64,000 bases of DNA, taken from positions 1,736,001 through 1,800,000 of the forward strand of contig OZ246981.1 of assembly GCA_965232455.1 (NCBI GenBank), given 5' to 3'. This document shows positions 8,588-17,166 of the stretch, one piece after another. Both the position numbers and the translations under genes were made by a program. Origin of the DNA: JBFGFX01 sp965232455. Its GTDB lineage: Bacteria; Pseudomonadota; Gammaproteobacteria; Steroidobacterales; Woeseiaceae. How positions within the stretch are numbered: position 1 is the stretch's first letter; the number at the start of each line of letters is the position of its first letter. Below the pieces are notes generated by a model, which was not told the origin of the DNA, ran no database searches, and saw only the letters and a list, made by a program, of their open reading frames with translations.

Positions 8588-9613
8588 ATGCTCGCAAGAC
8601 GAACAACGAGCCGAACCGCCGGAACGCTGCTGGGCCTCGCCGCATTGTTTGCGGGCGCGGCCAGCGCACAAAACAACGCGCCTAACCCATACGACACCGT
8701 CGAGAATTGGGCAAAACTTCCGGCCGGCCGGGTCTGGGGAGCCACCAGCGCCGTTTACCCGGCCAACGACGGCAAGCACATCTGGATCGCCGAACGTTGC
8801 GGGGCCAACCTGTGCGTGGGCAGCGACCTCGACCCGGTTATGCTGTTCGACCAGGAGGGCAACGTAGTCAAGAGTTTCGGCAGCGGCATGATTGTCTGGC
8901 CGCACGGAATTTTTGTCGATTCGGACGACAACGTCTGGATCGCGGACTCCGTCGGTTACGCACCGGTGCCCGCGGGTGTCGGCCATACCATCATGAAATT
9001 CAGTCCGGACGGCGAGCTGCTGATGAAGCTCGGCAAGGAAGGGGTCGCCGGTGACGGCACGGACGTGTTCAACAAACCTGCCGACATGGTGGTCGCACCG
9101 AACGGAGACATTTTCGTGGCCGACGGTCATGACGCCGGCGGCAACAATCGCATCATGAAATTTTCCAGTGACGGCAGATTCCTGCTGCAGTGGGGAACGA
9201 CCGGCACCGGGGTCGGCGAATTTCAGGACCCGCATGCGCTTGCGATGGACTCGCAGGGACGGCTGTTTGTCGGTGATCGCGGAAACAGCCGTATCCAGAT
9301 TTTCGACCAGGAAGGCAATCACCTGGAGACCTGGACCCAGTTCGGCCGCCCCAGCGGGCTCTACATCGACGAAAACGACGTTCTGTATTCCGCCGACTCC
9401 GAGTCCAACGCCCGCCGGAATCGTGGCTGGAAGCGAGGCATCCGCATCGGCAGCGCCAAAGACGGTTTTGTCACCGCCTTCATCCCTGATCCCGAACCCG
9501 ACCAGGACAATTCGGGCACCAGCGCGGCCGAAGGGGTTGCCGTGGACGCCGCCGGCAACATCTACGGCGCGGAGGTGGGACCGCGCGCGATCAAGAAATA
9601 CGTACGCCGGTAA
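8588..9613 (+). CDS. Exported NHL-repeat beta-propeller protein
   Basis: A 341-residue secreted protein. Residues 1-27 form a Sec signal ending in AGAASAQ. The rest is built of NHL repeats of a six-bladed propeller, for example WPHGIFVDSDDNVWIAD, NKPADMVVAPNGDIFVADG and DPHALAMDSQGRLFVGDRG. This resembles the lyase half of peptidylglycine amidating enzymes, but those residues cannot be verified by eye, so only a propeller fold is claimed. The ATG follows AGGGG (about 8576-8580). It lies 60 bases after the exported FAH-fold enzyme, is probably co-transcribed with it, and is followed by a strong terminator. Confidence 0.8.
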   Translation: MLARRTTSRTAGTLLGLAALFAGAASAQNNAPNPYDTVENWAKLPAGRVWGATSAVYPANDGKHIWIAERCGANLCVGSDLDPVMLFDQEGNVVKSFGSGMIVWPHGIFVDSDDNVWIADSVGYAPVPAGVGHTIMKFSPDGELLMKLGKEGVAGDGTDVFNKPADMVVAPNGDIFVADGHDAGGNNRIMKFSSDGRFLLQWGTTGTGVGEFQDPHALAMDSQGRLFVGDRGNSRIQIFDQEGNHLETWTQFGRPSGLYIDENDVLYSADSESNARRNRGWKRGIRIGSAKDGFVTAFIPDPEPDQDNSGTSAAEGVAVDAAGNIYGAEVGPRAIKKYVRR

Positions 9614-9627
9614 CCGCGGAACGCCGG

Positions 9628-9652
9628 GGGGCCGGCTCAGCGGCCCCGTTTT
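9628..9652 (+). terminator. Rho-independent terminator after the NHL gene
   Basis: Stem GGGGCCG (9628-9634) and CGGCCCC (9641-9647) close a six-base loop and are followed by GTTTT, 15 bases after the stop codon of the NHL gene. Confidence 0.75.
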
Positions 9653-9738
9653 CCGCCCGAAACGTTGAACCGGGACACATCCGGGCAGGTCTTAAGTGGT
9701 AGAATCGCCGCAACCATCTCATGGAGGGTATTTGTCGC

Positions 9739-10428
9739 ATGAACGATAATGTCGATTATCTCGGGCCGGTCGCCGAACAGGGCGTTGAAACCCGGTCCGA
9801 CTTCATCTGGAAGTGTTATGCACACGTCGTGGGCGCCATTCTGGCGTTTGCCGCGGTTGAAGTTTATCTGTTTGAGTCCGGCATCGCGGAAAGACTCACC
9901 CCGATCATGCTCAACGCCTGGTGGGCGGTCCTGGGCGGTTTCATTCTGGTGAGCTGGGGCGCAAGCCACATTGCTCACAAGCTGGAATCGAAGAACGTCC
10001 AATACGCGGCCTTCGCCGCACTGATTGTCGCCGAAGCCCTGATCTTCGCGCCCATGCTCTACGTCGCTGCGGCGATGAATCCGGGGATGATCGAAAGCGC
10101 CGCGGGCGTCACGATTCTCGGCTGTGCCGGCCTCGTTGCCGTCGCGATGATCACCCGCAAGGACTTTTCGTTCATGCGCGGCATGCTCGTCTGGGGCGGG
10201 ATGCTGGCGCTGGTCGCCATTGTGGGCAGCCTGATATTCGGCTTCCAGCTGGGAACCTGGTTTTCCGTCGCGATGATCGGCTTTGCCGGTGCGGCAGTGC
10301 TGTACGACACGTCGAACATCATGCATCACTATCCCAGCGATCGATACGTCGCTGCCTCGATGGCCCTGTTCGCGTCGATCGCACTGATGTTCTGGTACAT
10401 CCTGCGCCTCTTCATGAGCCGCGACTGA
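9739..10428 (+). CDS. Bax inhibitor-1 (TMBIM/YccA) family membrane protein
   Basis: A 229-residue integral membrane protein with seven hydrophobic segments, matching the bacterial YccA/YbhL branch of the Bax inhibitor-1 family. In E. coli YccA interacts with and restrains the FtsH protease; other members are pH-sensitive calcium leak channels. Typical features are the long run of short transmembrane helices and the late loop YDTSNIMHHYPSDRYVAA before the last helix. ATG 9739 is chosen because GGAGGG (9723-9728) is properly spaced before it; the ATG at 9721 contains that ribosome site. It is flanked by terminators on both sides, so it is probably a single-gene transcript. Confidence 0.88.
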   Translation: MNDNVDYLGPVAEQGVETRSDFIWKCYAHVVGAILAFAAVEVYLFESGIAERLTPIMLNAWWAVLGGFILVSWGASHIAHKLESKNVQYAAFAALIVAEALIFAPMLYVAAAMNPGMIESAAGVTILGCAGLVAVAMITRKDFSFMRGMLVWGGMLALVAIVGSLIFGFQLGTWFSVAMIGFAGAAVLYDTSNIMHHYPSDRYVAASMALFASIALMFWYILRLFMSRD

Positions 10429-10433
10429 TCGTC

Positions 10434-10499
10434 AACGGCCTGAAGGCCGTTAACGCAGGTAAGCAAGGCGCGGGCCGGGAAATCGGTCCGCGCCTTTTT
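10434..10499 (+). terminator. Double hairpin terminator after the Bax inhibitor-1 gene
   Basis: Two hairpins follow the stop codon. The first is a perfect 8-bp stem AACGGCCT / AGGCCGTT (10434-10451) with a two-base gap. The second is GGCGCGGGCC (10467-10476) pairing with GGTCCGCGCC (10485-10494), followed at once by TTTTT (10495-10499). The second is a textbook intrinsic terminator. Confidence 0.85.
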
Positions 10500-10557
10500 G
10501 ATGCCCGAATGGCGCTGTATACTGCCGTATCTCGCGCATAGGCAGACAGCAACAACA

Positions 10558-13386
10558 ATGACCGTGGCCCTTTCCTTTCGCTACTCGGCACTCAGGGTCC
10601 CTTTCCTCTGCATTTCGGTCGCCTGTCTATCTATTTCCGGCCTGGCGTCCGCCCAGGAATCGGCCGACTTCGACCCTTTTGTCGCCGGCGCGGAAATCGC
10701 CGAGCTTCGTGACCGGATCGAAGGTGACACGCCGGACAGCGACATCCTGGCCTCGGTACGGGCAAGAGCCGGTCAGATCGCCGTCGCGGGGGCCGCCTGC
10801 GCGGCGCAGTGGAGCGACGAGCGGACGCGCCTCGAAGGGCGGCTGGAGCGGCTCACGCAGGCATTTACCGAAAACGACGTTCCAGCCGCCGTATTCGATC
10901 AGCGCAACGAGGTTCAGGGTCTGCTCGACCGCAGCATCGCGCAACAGACCGCCTGCGCCGGCGTCGAGGACGACGCCTCTGCGTTGATCGCGCGCATTTC
11001 GGAAATTCAGAATCAACAGGCGCAGCAGTTTCTATCGTATCGCGGCAATACCATCATATCGGCGTTGAAGGGCCTTCCCGAGCGTATTCGGTCCTGGCCG
11101 CAGCAGGTCCGCGAAGCCAATCAGTTGTCTCTGATCGAGGGAGTTACGCCACTCAACCTGTTCTGGTACCTGATCGGCGGCGGCGTCGTCGCCGCCGGCA
11201 TCGGCGTGTTCCTACGGCAGCGATTCCACCGCTGGTTTGCCGAGGGCGGCGGTCCCACGGCAAAACCGCAGATGCGCTATCTGTTTCCGAAACCGCTGGC
11301 CGAATACTCGCCGTCGCTGCTGAGCGGGCTTGCATTCATCCTGGTCCTGTTCGCGACGATCGAATCGCCGTCACTGGATCTCGCGGTCATCCGGATCGCG
11401 CTGGGTATATTCCTGTTCGGCCTGGGTTGCGTCGTCATCGACTGGGCCACCGGCCCCCTCTCACCTTCCGCCAGCGTCAAGGGACTCATACCGGACCACG
11501 TCCAGCCGCTGCGTTTCCGGCTGAGAGTCCTGATACTGAGCCTGGTCGCAAGTTTCCTGCTGCTGGGCACCAACTGGCTGACAATCCGCCTGATCGAACC
11601 GGACGTGACGGGTCGCTCCACCATGATCTTTCTGGTCGCGTGCTCCCTGCTGTACGTGATCCTGTACCTCGGCCGCATCCCGGGCCTGCAGCGCCGCTTC
11701 CGGCTGGTCCGTACCGCGGCGACCATCGCGCTCTTGATCGGTATCGTCGCGGTGCTGTTCGGTTACCAGAACTTCGCGGGTTACGTCATTCACGGCATCA
11801 CCCGTTCGGCGCTGGCGCTTTTCATTCTGTGGATACTGGTCTGGCTGGTCTCCATTTCGTTTGACTACCTGAGCACCGAAGAAACGCCCACCGCCGCAAA
11901 CGTACGACGTACGCTGGGCACTACCAGAGACGGATCACGTAGCGGACTCGGGTTCATGCAACTCATCGCCGATCTCGTGTTATGGCTGAGTCTGCTGGTT
12001 TATTTGATTTACGTATGGGACGAGTCGGGAACGACGCTCGAGCGTCTTATCGAACTCGTCGTACGCGGCGGAACGGTCGGCAACATTCGCCTGGTCCCGG
12101 CACAGATCATCGGTGGAATACTGGTGTTCGCCGCGCTGCTGATAGTCATCGGCTGGATCAAACGCTGGATCGATCGCCGCTGGTTGCAGCATATCGTCAT
12201 CGAACGCGGTGCCCGCGAAGCGCTCATTACGCTGTTCGGCTACGTCGCTTTCGTTATCGCGTTGCTGATCGGCCTCACCCAGGCGGGCGTCGAGCTCGGC
12301 GGCCTCGCCATCGTTTCGGGCGCGCTCGCGTTGGGAATCGGCTTCGGTCTGCAAGAAATCGCCAACAATTTCGTGTCCGGACTCATCCTGTTGTTCGAAC
12401 GGCCCATTCGCGCCGGCGATTTCATTACGGTCGGCGAGATCGACGGATTTGTCAGAAAAATCAGTATCCGCGCCACCGAAATCGAAACGCTCGACAATCA
12501 AAACGTGCTGGTACCGAACTCGGAACTCGTCTCCGGCCGGGTCACCAACTGGGTACTGAGGGACACACAGGGAAGGCTGCGCGTGACCGTGGGTATTGCG
12601 TACGGCTCGGACGTCGAAACCGTCCGCGAGATCCTCGAACAGGTGGCGCGTGAACATCCAGAGGTGATCACCGACGGTCGCGCGCCCGCCCCGCGCGCGC
12701 TGTTCATGGGTTTTGGCGACTCGTCACTGGATTTCGAACTCCGCTGCCGCATCAACCGCATCGACCGTCGCTTTACCGTGACCAGCGACCTGAACTTCGC
12801 GATCAACGCCGCGTTCAAGGAAGCCGGCATCGCCATCCCGTTTCCGCAGCGAGACCTGCACATCGTTTCCTATCCCGAGACCGCGGTTGCCGAGAAAGCG
12901 GCCGCCGACGCCGTGCCCGGCGAGGAAACCATGCGCACACGTGCGCTCACACACCCGGAGAGCGTTACCCGGCGGCATCGGCAGGAAGTGGAGATTGCCG
13001 CCGAAATCGGCGACGTGTGGCATGCCCTGACGGATGCCGAAACGATGGGCAAATGGCTCGGTGCCGAGGCGCAGTTCTCACCCTACATCGGCGGGTCTTT
13101 CGACCTGACCTTCCCGGACGGCAGGCGCCAATACGGACGTATCGACGTGTTCATCCCCCCGCAGCGAATGCGCCTTGTCGAAGGTCCGCGCGAAGGCGAA
13201 GAACCGCTGTCGACCGGCCCGATTACCTCGGTATTCGCTCTACGCGAAAGCGACGGTAAGACAAAACTGACGGTAACCGTGGCCGGATTTCCCGACAGCG
13301 AAGACTGGGAAGAGGACTACAACCAATCGCAAACGCTTTGGCAAAACGCGTTTATCGAACTCAACGAACTGCTGTCGCAAAAATAG
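10558..13386 (+). CDS. Large MscS-type mechanosensitive channel fused to an SRPBCC (AHSA1-like) domain
   Basis: A 942-residue protein from ATG 10558, where a Sec signal ends at GLASAQE; the upstream in-frame ATG at 10498 lies in the preceding terminator. Order of parts: a periplasmic helical region (about 30-200), a series of membrane helices (about 200-580), the pore-lining helix GALALGIGFGLQEIANNF near residues 590-607, and the MscS beta and alpha/beta domains, ending at RDLHIVSYPE. A linker of about 35 residues then leads to a C-terminal SRPBCC/AHSA1-type ligand-binding fold (about 803-942; WHALTDAETMGKWLG, GGSFDLTFPDGR). MscS channels open under membrane tension; the added cytoplasmic domain could gate or couple the channel, which is inference. 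An internal in-frame ATG at 12931 has GAGGAA five bases upstream and could yield the SRPBCC domain alone. Confidence 0.9.
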   Translation: MTVALSFRYSALRVPFLCISVACLSISGLASAQESADFDPFVAGAEIAELRDRIEGDTPDSDILASVRARAGQIAVAGAACAAQWSDERTRLEGRLERLTQAFTENDVPAAVFDQRNEVQGLLDRSIAQQTACAGVEDDASALIARISEIQNQQAQQFLSYRGNTIISALKGLPERIRSWPQQVREANQLSLIEGVTPLNLFWYLIGGGVVAAGIGVFLRQRFHRWFAEGGGPTAKPQMRYLFPKPLAEYSPSLLSGLAFILVLFATIESPSLDLAVIRIALGIFLFGLGCVVIDWATGPLSPSASVKGLIPDHVQPLRFRLRVLILSLVASFLLLGTNWLTIRLIEPDVTGRSTMIFLVACSLLYVILYLGRIPGLQRRFRLVRTAATIALLIGIVAVLFGYQNFAGYVIHGITRSALALFILWILVWLVSISFDYLSTEETPTAANVRRTLGTTRDGSRSGLGFMQLIADLVLWLSLLVYLIYVWDESGTTLERLIELVVRGGTVGNIRLVPAQIIGGILVFAALLIVIGWIKRWIDRRWLQHIVIERGAREALITLFGYVAFVIALLIGLTQAGVELGGLAIVSGALALGIGFGLQEIANNFVSGLILLFERPIRAGDFITVGEIDGFVRKISIRATEIETLDNQNVLVPNSELVSGRVTNWVLRDTQGRLRVTVGIAYGSDVETVREILEQVAREHPEVITDGRAPAPRALFMGFGDSSLDFELRCRINRIDRRFTVTSDLNFAINAAFKEAGIAIPFPQRDLHIVSYPETAVAEKAAADAVPGEETMRTRALTHPESVTRRHRQEVEIAAEIGDVWHALTDAETMGKWLGAEAQFSPYIGGSFDLTFPDGRRQYGRIDVFIPPQRMRLVEGPREGEEPLSTGPITSVFALRESDGKTKLTVTVAGFPDSEDWEEDYNQSQTLWQNAFIELNELLSQK

Positions 13387-13402
13387 CCATTCGCCGCGCC
13401 GC

Positions 13403-14686
13403 TCAGCCCGTTTCGCCGATCGATTCGATGCCGCCCATGTAGGGCTTGAGCGCCTCCGGCACGCGGATGCGGCCGTTTTCCTCCTGATAGTTTTCCATCA
13501 CGGCGATCAGTGCGCGACCCGCGGCCACTCCAGACCCGTTCAGCGTGTGCACGAGCTCCGGCTTGCCGGACTGTGGATTTCGCCAACGCGCCTGCATGCG
13601 ACGCGCCTGAAAATCCGTAAAACTACTGCACGAGGAAATTTCGCGATACCTGCTTTGCCCCGGTAACCAGACCTCGATGTCGTAGGTCTTGTGCGCTCCA
13701 AAGCCCGTGTCACCGGCACAGAGCGCGACTACCCGGTACGGTAAGTCGAGACGCTTGAGGATTTCTTCCGCATGACCGGTCAGTTCCTCGAGCGCCGCCA
13801 CCGAATCCTGTGGGGCGACGATTTGCACCAGCTCGACTTTCTCGAACTGGTGCTGACGGATCATGCCGCGCGTGTCCTGGCCATAGCTGCCGGCCTCGGA
13901 TCGAAAACACGGCGTGTGCGCAGCAAATCGCAGCGGCAGGTCCTCCGCGGCGACGATCGATTCGCGCGCGAGATTCGTCAGGGGCACCTCAGCGGTCGGG
14001 ATCAGGTAATAAGGGTTCTCATCCGTGGTCTTGAAAAGGTCGGCCTCGAACTTCGGCAGTTGCGACGTGCCGAGCAGCGCCTGCGACTGGACGAGATAGG
14101 GCACATAGGTTTCCCGGTAACCGTGGTCTTCCGTGTGCACGTCCAGCATAAACTGGATCAACGCCCTCTGCAGACGCGCGAGCGGACCCTGGATAACGGA
14201 AAAACGCGAACCGGAGATACGGCTCGCGGCATCGAAATCCAGCATCCCCAGCGCAGCGCCCAGATCGATGTGGTCTTTCGCCGTGAACCCGAAGTCTTTC
14301 GGCTGGCCCCAGGTGCGTAGCTCGCGATTGTCCGCCTCGTCGCTACCGTCCGGCACGCTGTCGTCGAGCAGGTTCGGCAGGCCGAGTTCTATCTCGCGAA
14401 GCTCTGCCTGAAATTCTGCGAGTTGCGTTTCGTTCGCTTCCAGCTTGTCTCCCAGGTCCTTGACCGCCGCCAACAGGGGCGCGACGTCCTCGCCTTGCGC
14501 CTTTGCCCTGCCGATTTGTTTGGCGCTCGCGTTGCGTTCGTTCCTGAACGCCTCGGTATCGACCTGCAGCGCTTTACGCCGCTTTTCCAACGACAGGTAG
14601 CCCTCGACATCGAACTCGAAGCCACGACGGGCAAGATTAGCGGCAACGTCGGCGGCCGACTGGCGCAACAGTTTCGGATCAATCAT
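13403..14686 (-). CDS. serS: Seryl-tRNA synthetase
   Basis: A 427-residue class II aminoacyl-tRNA synthetase that charges tRNA-Ser (and tRNA-Sec where present). The N-terminal antiparallel coiled-coil arm covers about residues 1-110. The class II core has motif 2 in FRSEAGSYGQDTRGMIRQHQF and motif 3 at NGSGVAAGRALIAVMENYQ. The start MIDPKLLRQ is the family's normal one. It is the last gene of the leftward ftsK-lolA-vanZ-rarA-serS run, 48 bases after rarA, and ends only 16 bases from the convergent MscS gene. Confidence 0.97.
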   Translation of the reverse strand: MIDPKLLRQSAADVAANLARRGFEFDVEGYLSLEKRRKALQVDTEAFRNERNASAKQIGRAKAQGEDVAPLLAAVKDLGDKLEANETQLAEFQAELREIELGLPNLLDDSVPDGSDEADNRELRTWGQPKDFGFTAKDHIDLGAALGMLDFDAASRISGSRFSVIQGPLARLQRALIQFMLDVHTEDHGYRETYVPYLVQSQALLGTSQLPKFEADLFKTTDENPYYLIPTAEVPLTNLARESIVAAEDLPLRFAAHTPCFRSEAGSYGQDTRGMIRQHQFEKVELVQIVAPQDSVAALEELTGHAEEILKRLDLPYRVVALCAGDTGFGAHKTYDIEVWLPGQSRYREISSCSSFTDFQARRMQARWRNPQSGKPELVHTLNGSGVAAGRALIAVMENYQEENGRIRVPEALKPYMGGIESIGETG

Positions 14687-14734
14687 GGTGTATTTGCTCA
14701 GTGTTCACAGGCCCCGAGCGGTAAACCCAGGTGC

Positions 14735-16069
14735 TCAACGTTTCTGTTGCCGGTTTCGAGCCCGGATCTGCTCGAGCTTCTCACGAATTCTCTCCTCCAG
14801 GCCGCGCGGCACCGGATGATAATACGTCCGCTCCGGCATGTCGTCCGGAAAGTAAACCTCCCCATAGGCGACCGATTCGTCCTCGTCGTGCGCATACCGG
14901 TATCCCTCGCCGTAACCGAGATCCTTCATCAGACGCGTGGGCGCGTTGCGGAGCCTCAGCGGGACCTCCAGGGACCCAAACTCACGCGCGTCTTTTGCGG
15001 CCGCCTTCGCGGCGGTGTAAACGGCGTTGCTCTTCGCCGCGCAGGCAAGAAACACCACGGCCTGCGCGAGCGCCAATTCCCCTTCCGGACTCCCGAGCCG
15101 CTCCAACGTTTCCCAGGCGTCCAGGCAAAGCCGCAGGGCACGCGGGTCCGCGTTGCCGACGTCTTCCGACGCCACCCGAATCATCCGTCGGGCGACGTAC
15201 AGCGGGTCGCAGCCGCCGTCCAGCATGCGCATGAGCCAATAAAGCGACGCATCGGGGTCGGAACCCCGAATCGACTTGTGCAGCGCCGAGATCTGATCGT
15301 AGAAGTATTCACCCTGCTTATCAAAACGCCGTCGGCCGCCCTGAGCAACTTCGGCCGCGTATTCCTCGGTGATACCGGCCGCGTCACCGGTAGCCAGGTC
15401 GGCGGCCAGCTCCAACAGGTTTAGGGCGCGCCGAGCATCGCCGTCCGCCGCTTGCACGATGAGTTCCAGCGCCGCGCCTTCAATCGACAACGCCGCCAGA
15501 CCGCTGGAATCGTCGTTCAGGGCTTGGCGTACAATGCCGGTCAGCGCAGCCTCGGCCAGCGGCTTGAGAACATAGACGCGGGCTCGCGAGAGCAACGCGT
15601 TGTTCAACTCGAACGACGGATTTTCGGTCGTCGCGCCGATAAACGTCAGCGTGCCGTCTTCGACGAACGGCAGGAACGCGTCCTGTTGGGACTTGTTGAA
15701 ACGATGCACCTCGTCGAGGAACAGCACCGTGCCGCGACCGCTGACGGCTTTTTCGTGGTTCGCTTCCGCCACTGCCGCGCGGATGTCTTTGACGCCGGCC
15801 ATGACGGCGGAAAGCGCAATAAAACGTGACCGGGTCGTTCCGGCGATGAGTTTCGCCAACGTTGTTTTACCCGTACCCGGCGGCCCCCAGAACACCATCG
15901 AGTGCGCCTTCCCCTGCTCGATGGCGCGCCGGAGCGGTTTGCCGTCCGCCAGCAGATGTTCCTGGCCGTAAAAACGATCCAGGGAGCCAGGGCGCATCCG
16001 GTCGGCAAGCGGCTGAGTCGAGGAAATTGCGTTTTTCCGCTCCCCGGAATTCGCAAACAGGTCGTTCAT
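14735..16069 (-). CDS. rarA: Replication-associated recombination protein A (AAA+ ATPase)
   Basis: A 444-residue clamp-loader-like AAA+ ATPase (MgsA/RarA) acting at stalled replication forks. Walker A is GPPGTGKTT (62-70), Walker B is LFLDEVHRFNKSQQD, and the sensor segment GATTENPSFELNNALLSR follows. The C-terminal tetramerisation region contains SIRGSDPDASLYWLMRM. The start is seven bases after the vanZ stop codon. The neighbourhood with serS, lolA and ftsK is conserved in many gammaproteobacteria. Confidence 0.96.
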   Translation of the reverse strand: MNDLFANSGERKNAISSTQPLADRMRPGSLDRFYGQEHLLADGKPLRRAIEQGKAHSMVFWGPPGTGKTTLAKLIAGTTRSRFIALSAVMAGVKDIRAAVAEANHEKAVSGRGTVLFLDEVHRFNKSQQDAFLPFVEDGTLTFIGATTENPSFELNNALLSRARVYVLKPLAEAALTGIVRQALNDDSSGLAALSIEGAALELIVQAADGDARRALNLLELAADLATGDAAGITEEYAAEVAQGGRRRFDKQGEYFYDQISALHKSIRGSDPDASLYWLMRMLDGGCDPLYVARRMIRVASEDVGNADPRALRLCLDAWETLERLGSPEGELALAQAVVFLACAAKSNAVYTAAKAAAKDAREFGSLEVPLRLRNAPTRLMKDLGYGEGYRYAHDEDESVAYGEVYFPDDMPERTYYHPVPRGLEERIREKLEQIRARNRQQKR

Positions 16070-16076
16070 CGACTGG

Positions 16077-16487
16077 TCAGGCTTGCTGACGGCGCCGCAT
16101 CAGCCAGCCCTCGACCCGCAAGCTCCAGCCGCCCATTCCGGCCAACGCAATGGCGAAACCCAACGTAATGCCGACCGCGTTTGCGGCGAGGTCCTGAAGA
16201 TCGCCCGTTCGATAGGTAAGCATGCGCTGACACAATTCGATAACTATACCGAACGCCAACAGGCCTAAACCGATACGCCAGTACCAGCGGCGCGAATACT
16301 GTCCGGAAAACCAGACGGAAAGCACGAGAAACGTCCCGGCGTGCAGCCATTTGTCGAAACCGATCAGCGATCTCGCGCTCATGGACGGCCAGGACCAGAA
16401 CGCGGGCATGACGGCCGCACCGAAGACGGCGAACAAGACGAACACGCCGGCTAGAAGCCAGCGGCGCGTGTAACGTAGAGGCAGCAC
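16077..16487 (-). CDS. VanZ-like membrane protein
   Basis: A 136-residue protein with four hydrophobic segments and the VanZ-like pattern: a first helix, a polar loop with SLIGFDKWLHAGTF, and later GLLAFGIVIELCQRML, with the conserved Asp-Lys-x-x-His and a membrane-embedded Glu. VanZ itself gives low-level teicoplanin resistance in enterococci, while the role of chromosomal homologues is unknown. The start is GTG at 16487, directly abutting the lolA stop codon (zero gap), and its own stop is seven bases before rarA. It is embedded in the operon, so transcription with lolA and rarA is likely. Confidence 0.82.
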   Translation of the reverse strand: MLPLRYTRRWLLAGVFVLFAVFGAAVMPAFWSWPSMSARSLIGFDKWLHAGTFLVLSVWFSGQYSRRWYWRIGLGLLAFGIVIELCQRMLTYRTGDLQDLAANAVGITLGFAIALAGMGGWSLRVEGWLMRRRQQA

Positions 16488-17159
16488 TTACATCTCCGAG
16501 TGATCGGCGGCGACCGGCTCGCCCACCAGATCCGCATCATCCGGAACGGTGAACTCGAAGAAAGAATCGTCCAGCGTCTCGTTCAACGAAACGTCCAAGA
16601 GCGCAATCAGCGTGGTCTGTTCCAGGCTGTCCGTAAAGATCATACGGCGCAGGACACCTTCGTCGAAACCCAATTCGACCTGACTGAAACCGTTGTCGGT
16701 GTTCTTCGGCAGCAGGCGTACCCAGACTGTCCCTCGATCTCTAAAACTCTCGACGTACTCGAACTCGTCCAGGACGTCGCGCGTGCCGCCGAGCAGGAGC
16801 GCCGGCGTATTTGCCAGAACGTCCGCCTGGGCCTTGACGGTCACCTGTTCAAGGTCAACGTCATAACTCCACACATTGAGGCCATCAGCAACGAGTATCT
16901 GCACGTAGGGCTCGACATAGGACCACCGAAACTGGCCCGGCCTGCGGATCTGCATGCTGCCTCGTGAAGTCTCCAAGGTGATGTTATCGGCATCGACCAG
17001 CGATTGCTCGAAGCTCGCGGTCATGGAGTGGACGTCTTTGACGAACTTGTCGAGTAGCTCACGGCCCTTGTCCGCTTCCTCGGAATACGCAGAAGCGGCG
17101 AAAAGCAGGAGCAGGATCGGGCGGAGCACGCGAACGGCATAGCGTTTGGAAACGATCAT
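16488..17159 (-). CDS. lolA: Outer-membrane lipoprotein carrier protein
   Basis: A 223-residue periplasmic chaperone that receives lipoproteins from LolCDE and delivers them to LolB. An N-terminal Sec signal (RPILLLLFAASAYSEE) is followed by the LolA fold; SMTASFEQSLVDADN and SRGSMQIRRPGQFRWSYVEP are the family's recognisable strands. The gene starts seven bases after the ftsK stop codon, the standard arrangement. Its presence fits a cell envelope that relies on outer-membrane lipoproteins, including the Lpp-like protein at 40 kb. Confidence 0.95.
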   Translation of the reverse strand: MIVSKRYAVRVLRPILLLLFAASAYSEEADKGRELLDKFVKDVHSMTASFEQSLVDADNITLETSRGSMQIRRPGQFRWSYVEPYVQILVADGLNVWSYDVDLEQVTVKAQADVLANTPALLLGGTRDVLDEFEYVESFRDRGTVWVRLLPKNTDNGFSQVELGFDEGVLRRMIFTDSLEQTTLIALLDVSLNETLDDSFFEFTVPDDADLVGEPVAADHSEM

Positions 17160-17166
17160 TATGTCA

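Noticed and set aside
12931..13386. The SRPBCC part as a separate gene split from the channel by a frameshift
   Set aside because: The frame is continuous through the linker without a stop, so it is a fusion. The internal start is reported only as a possible extra product.
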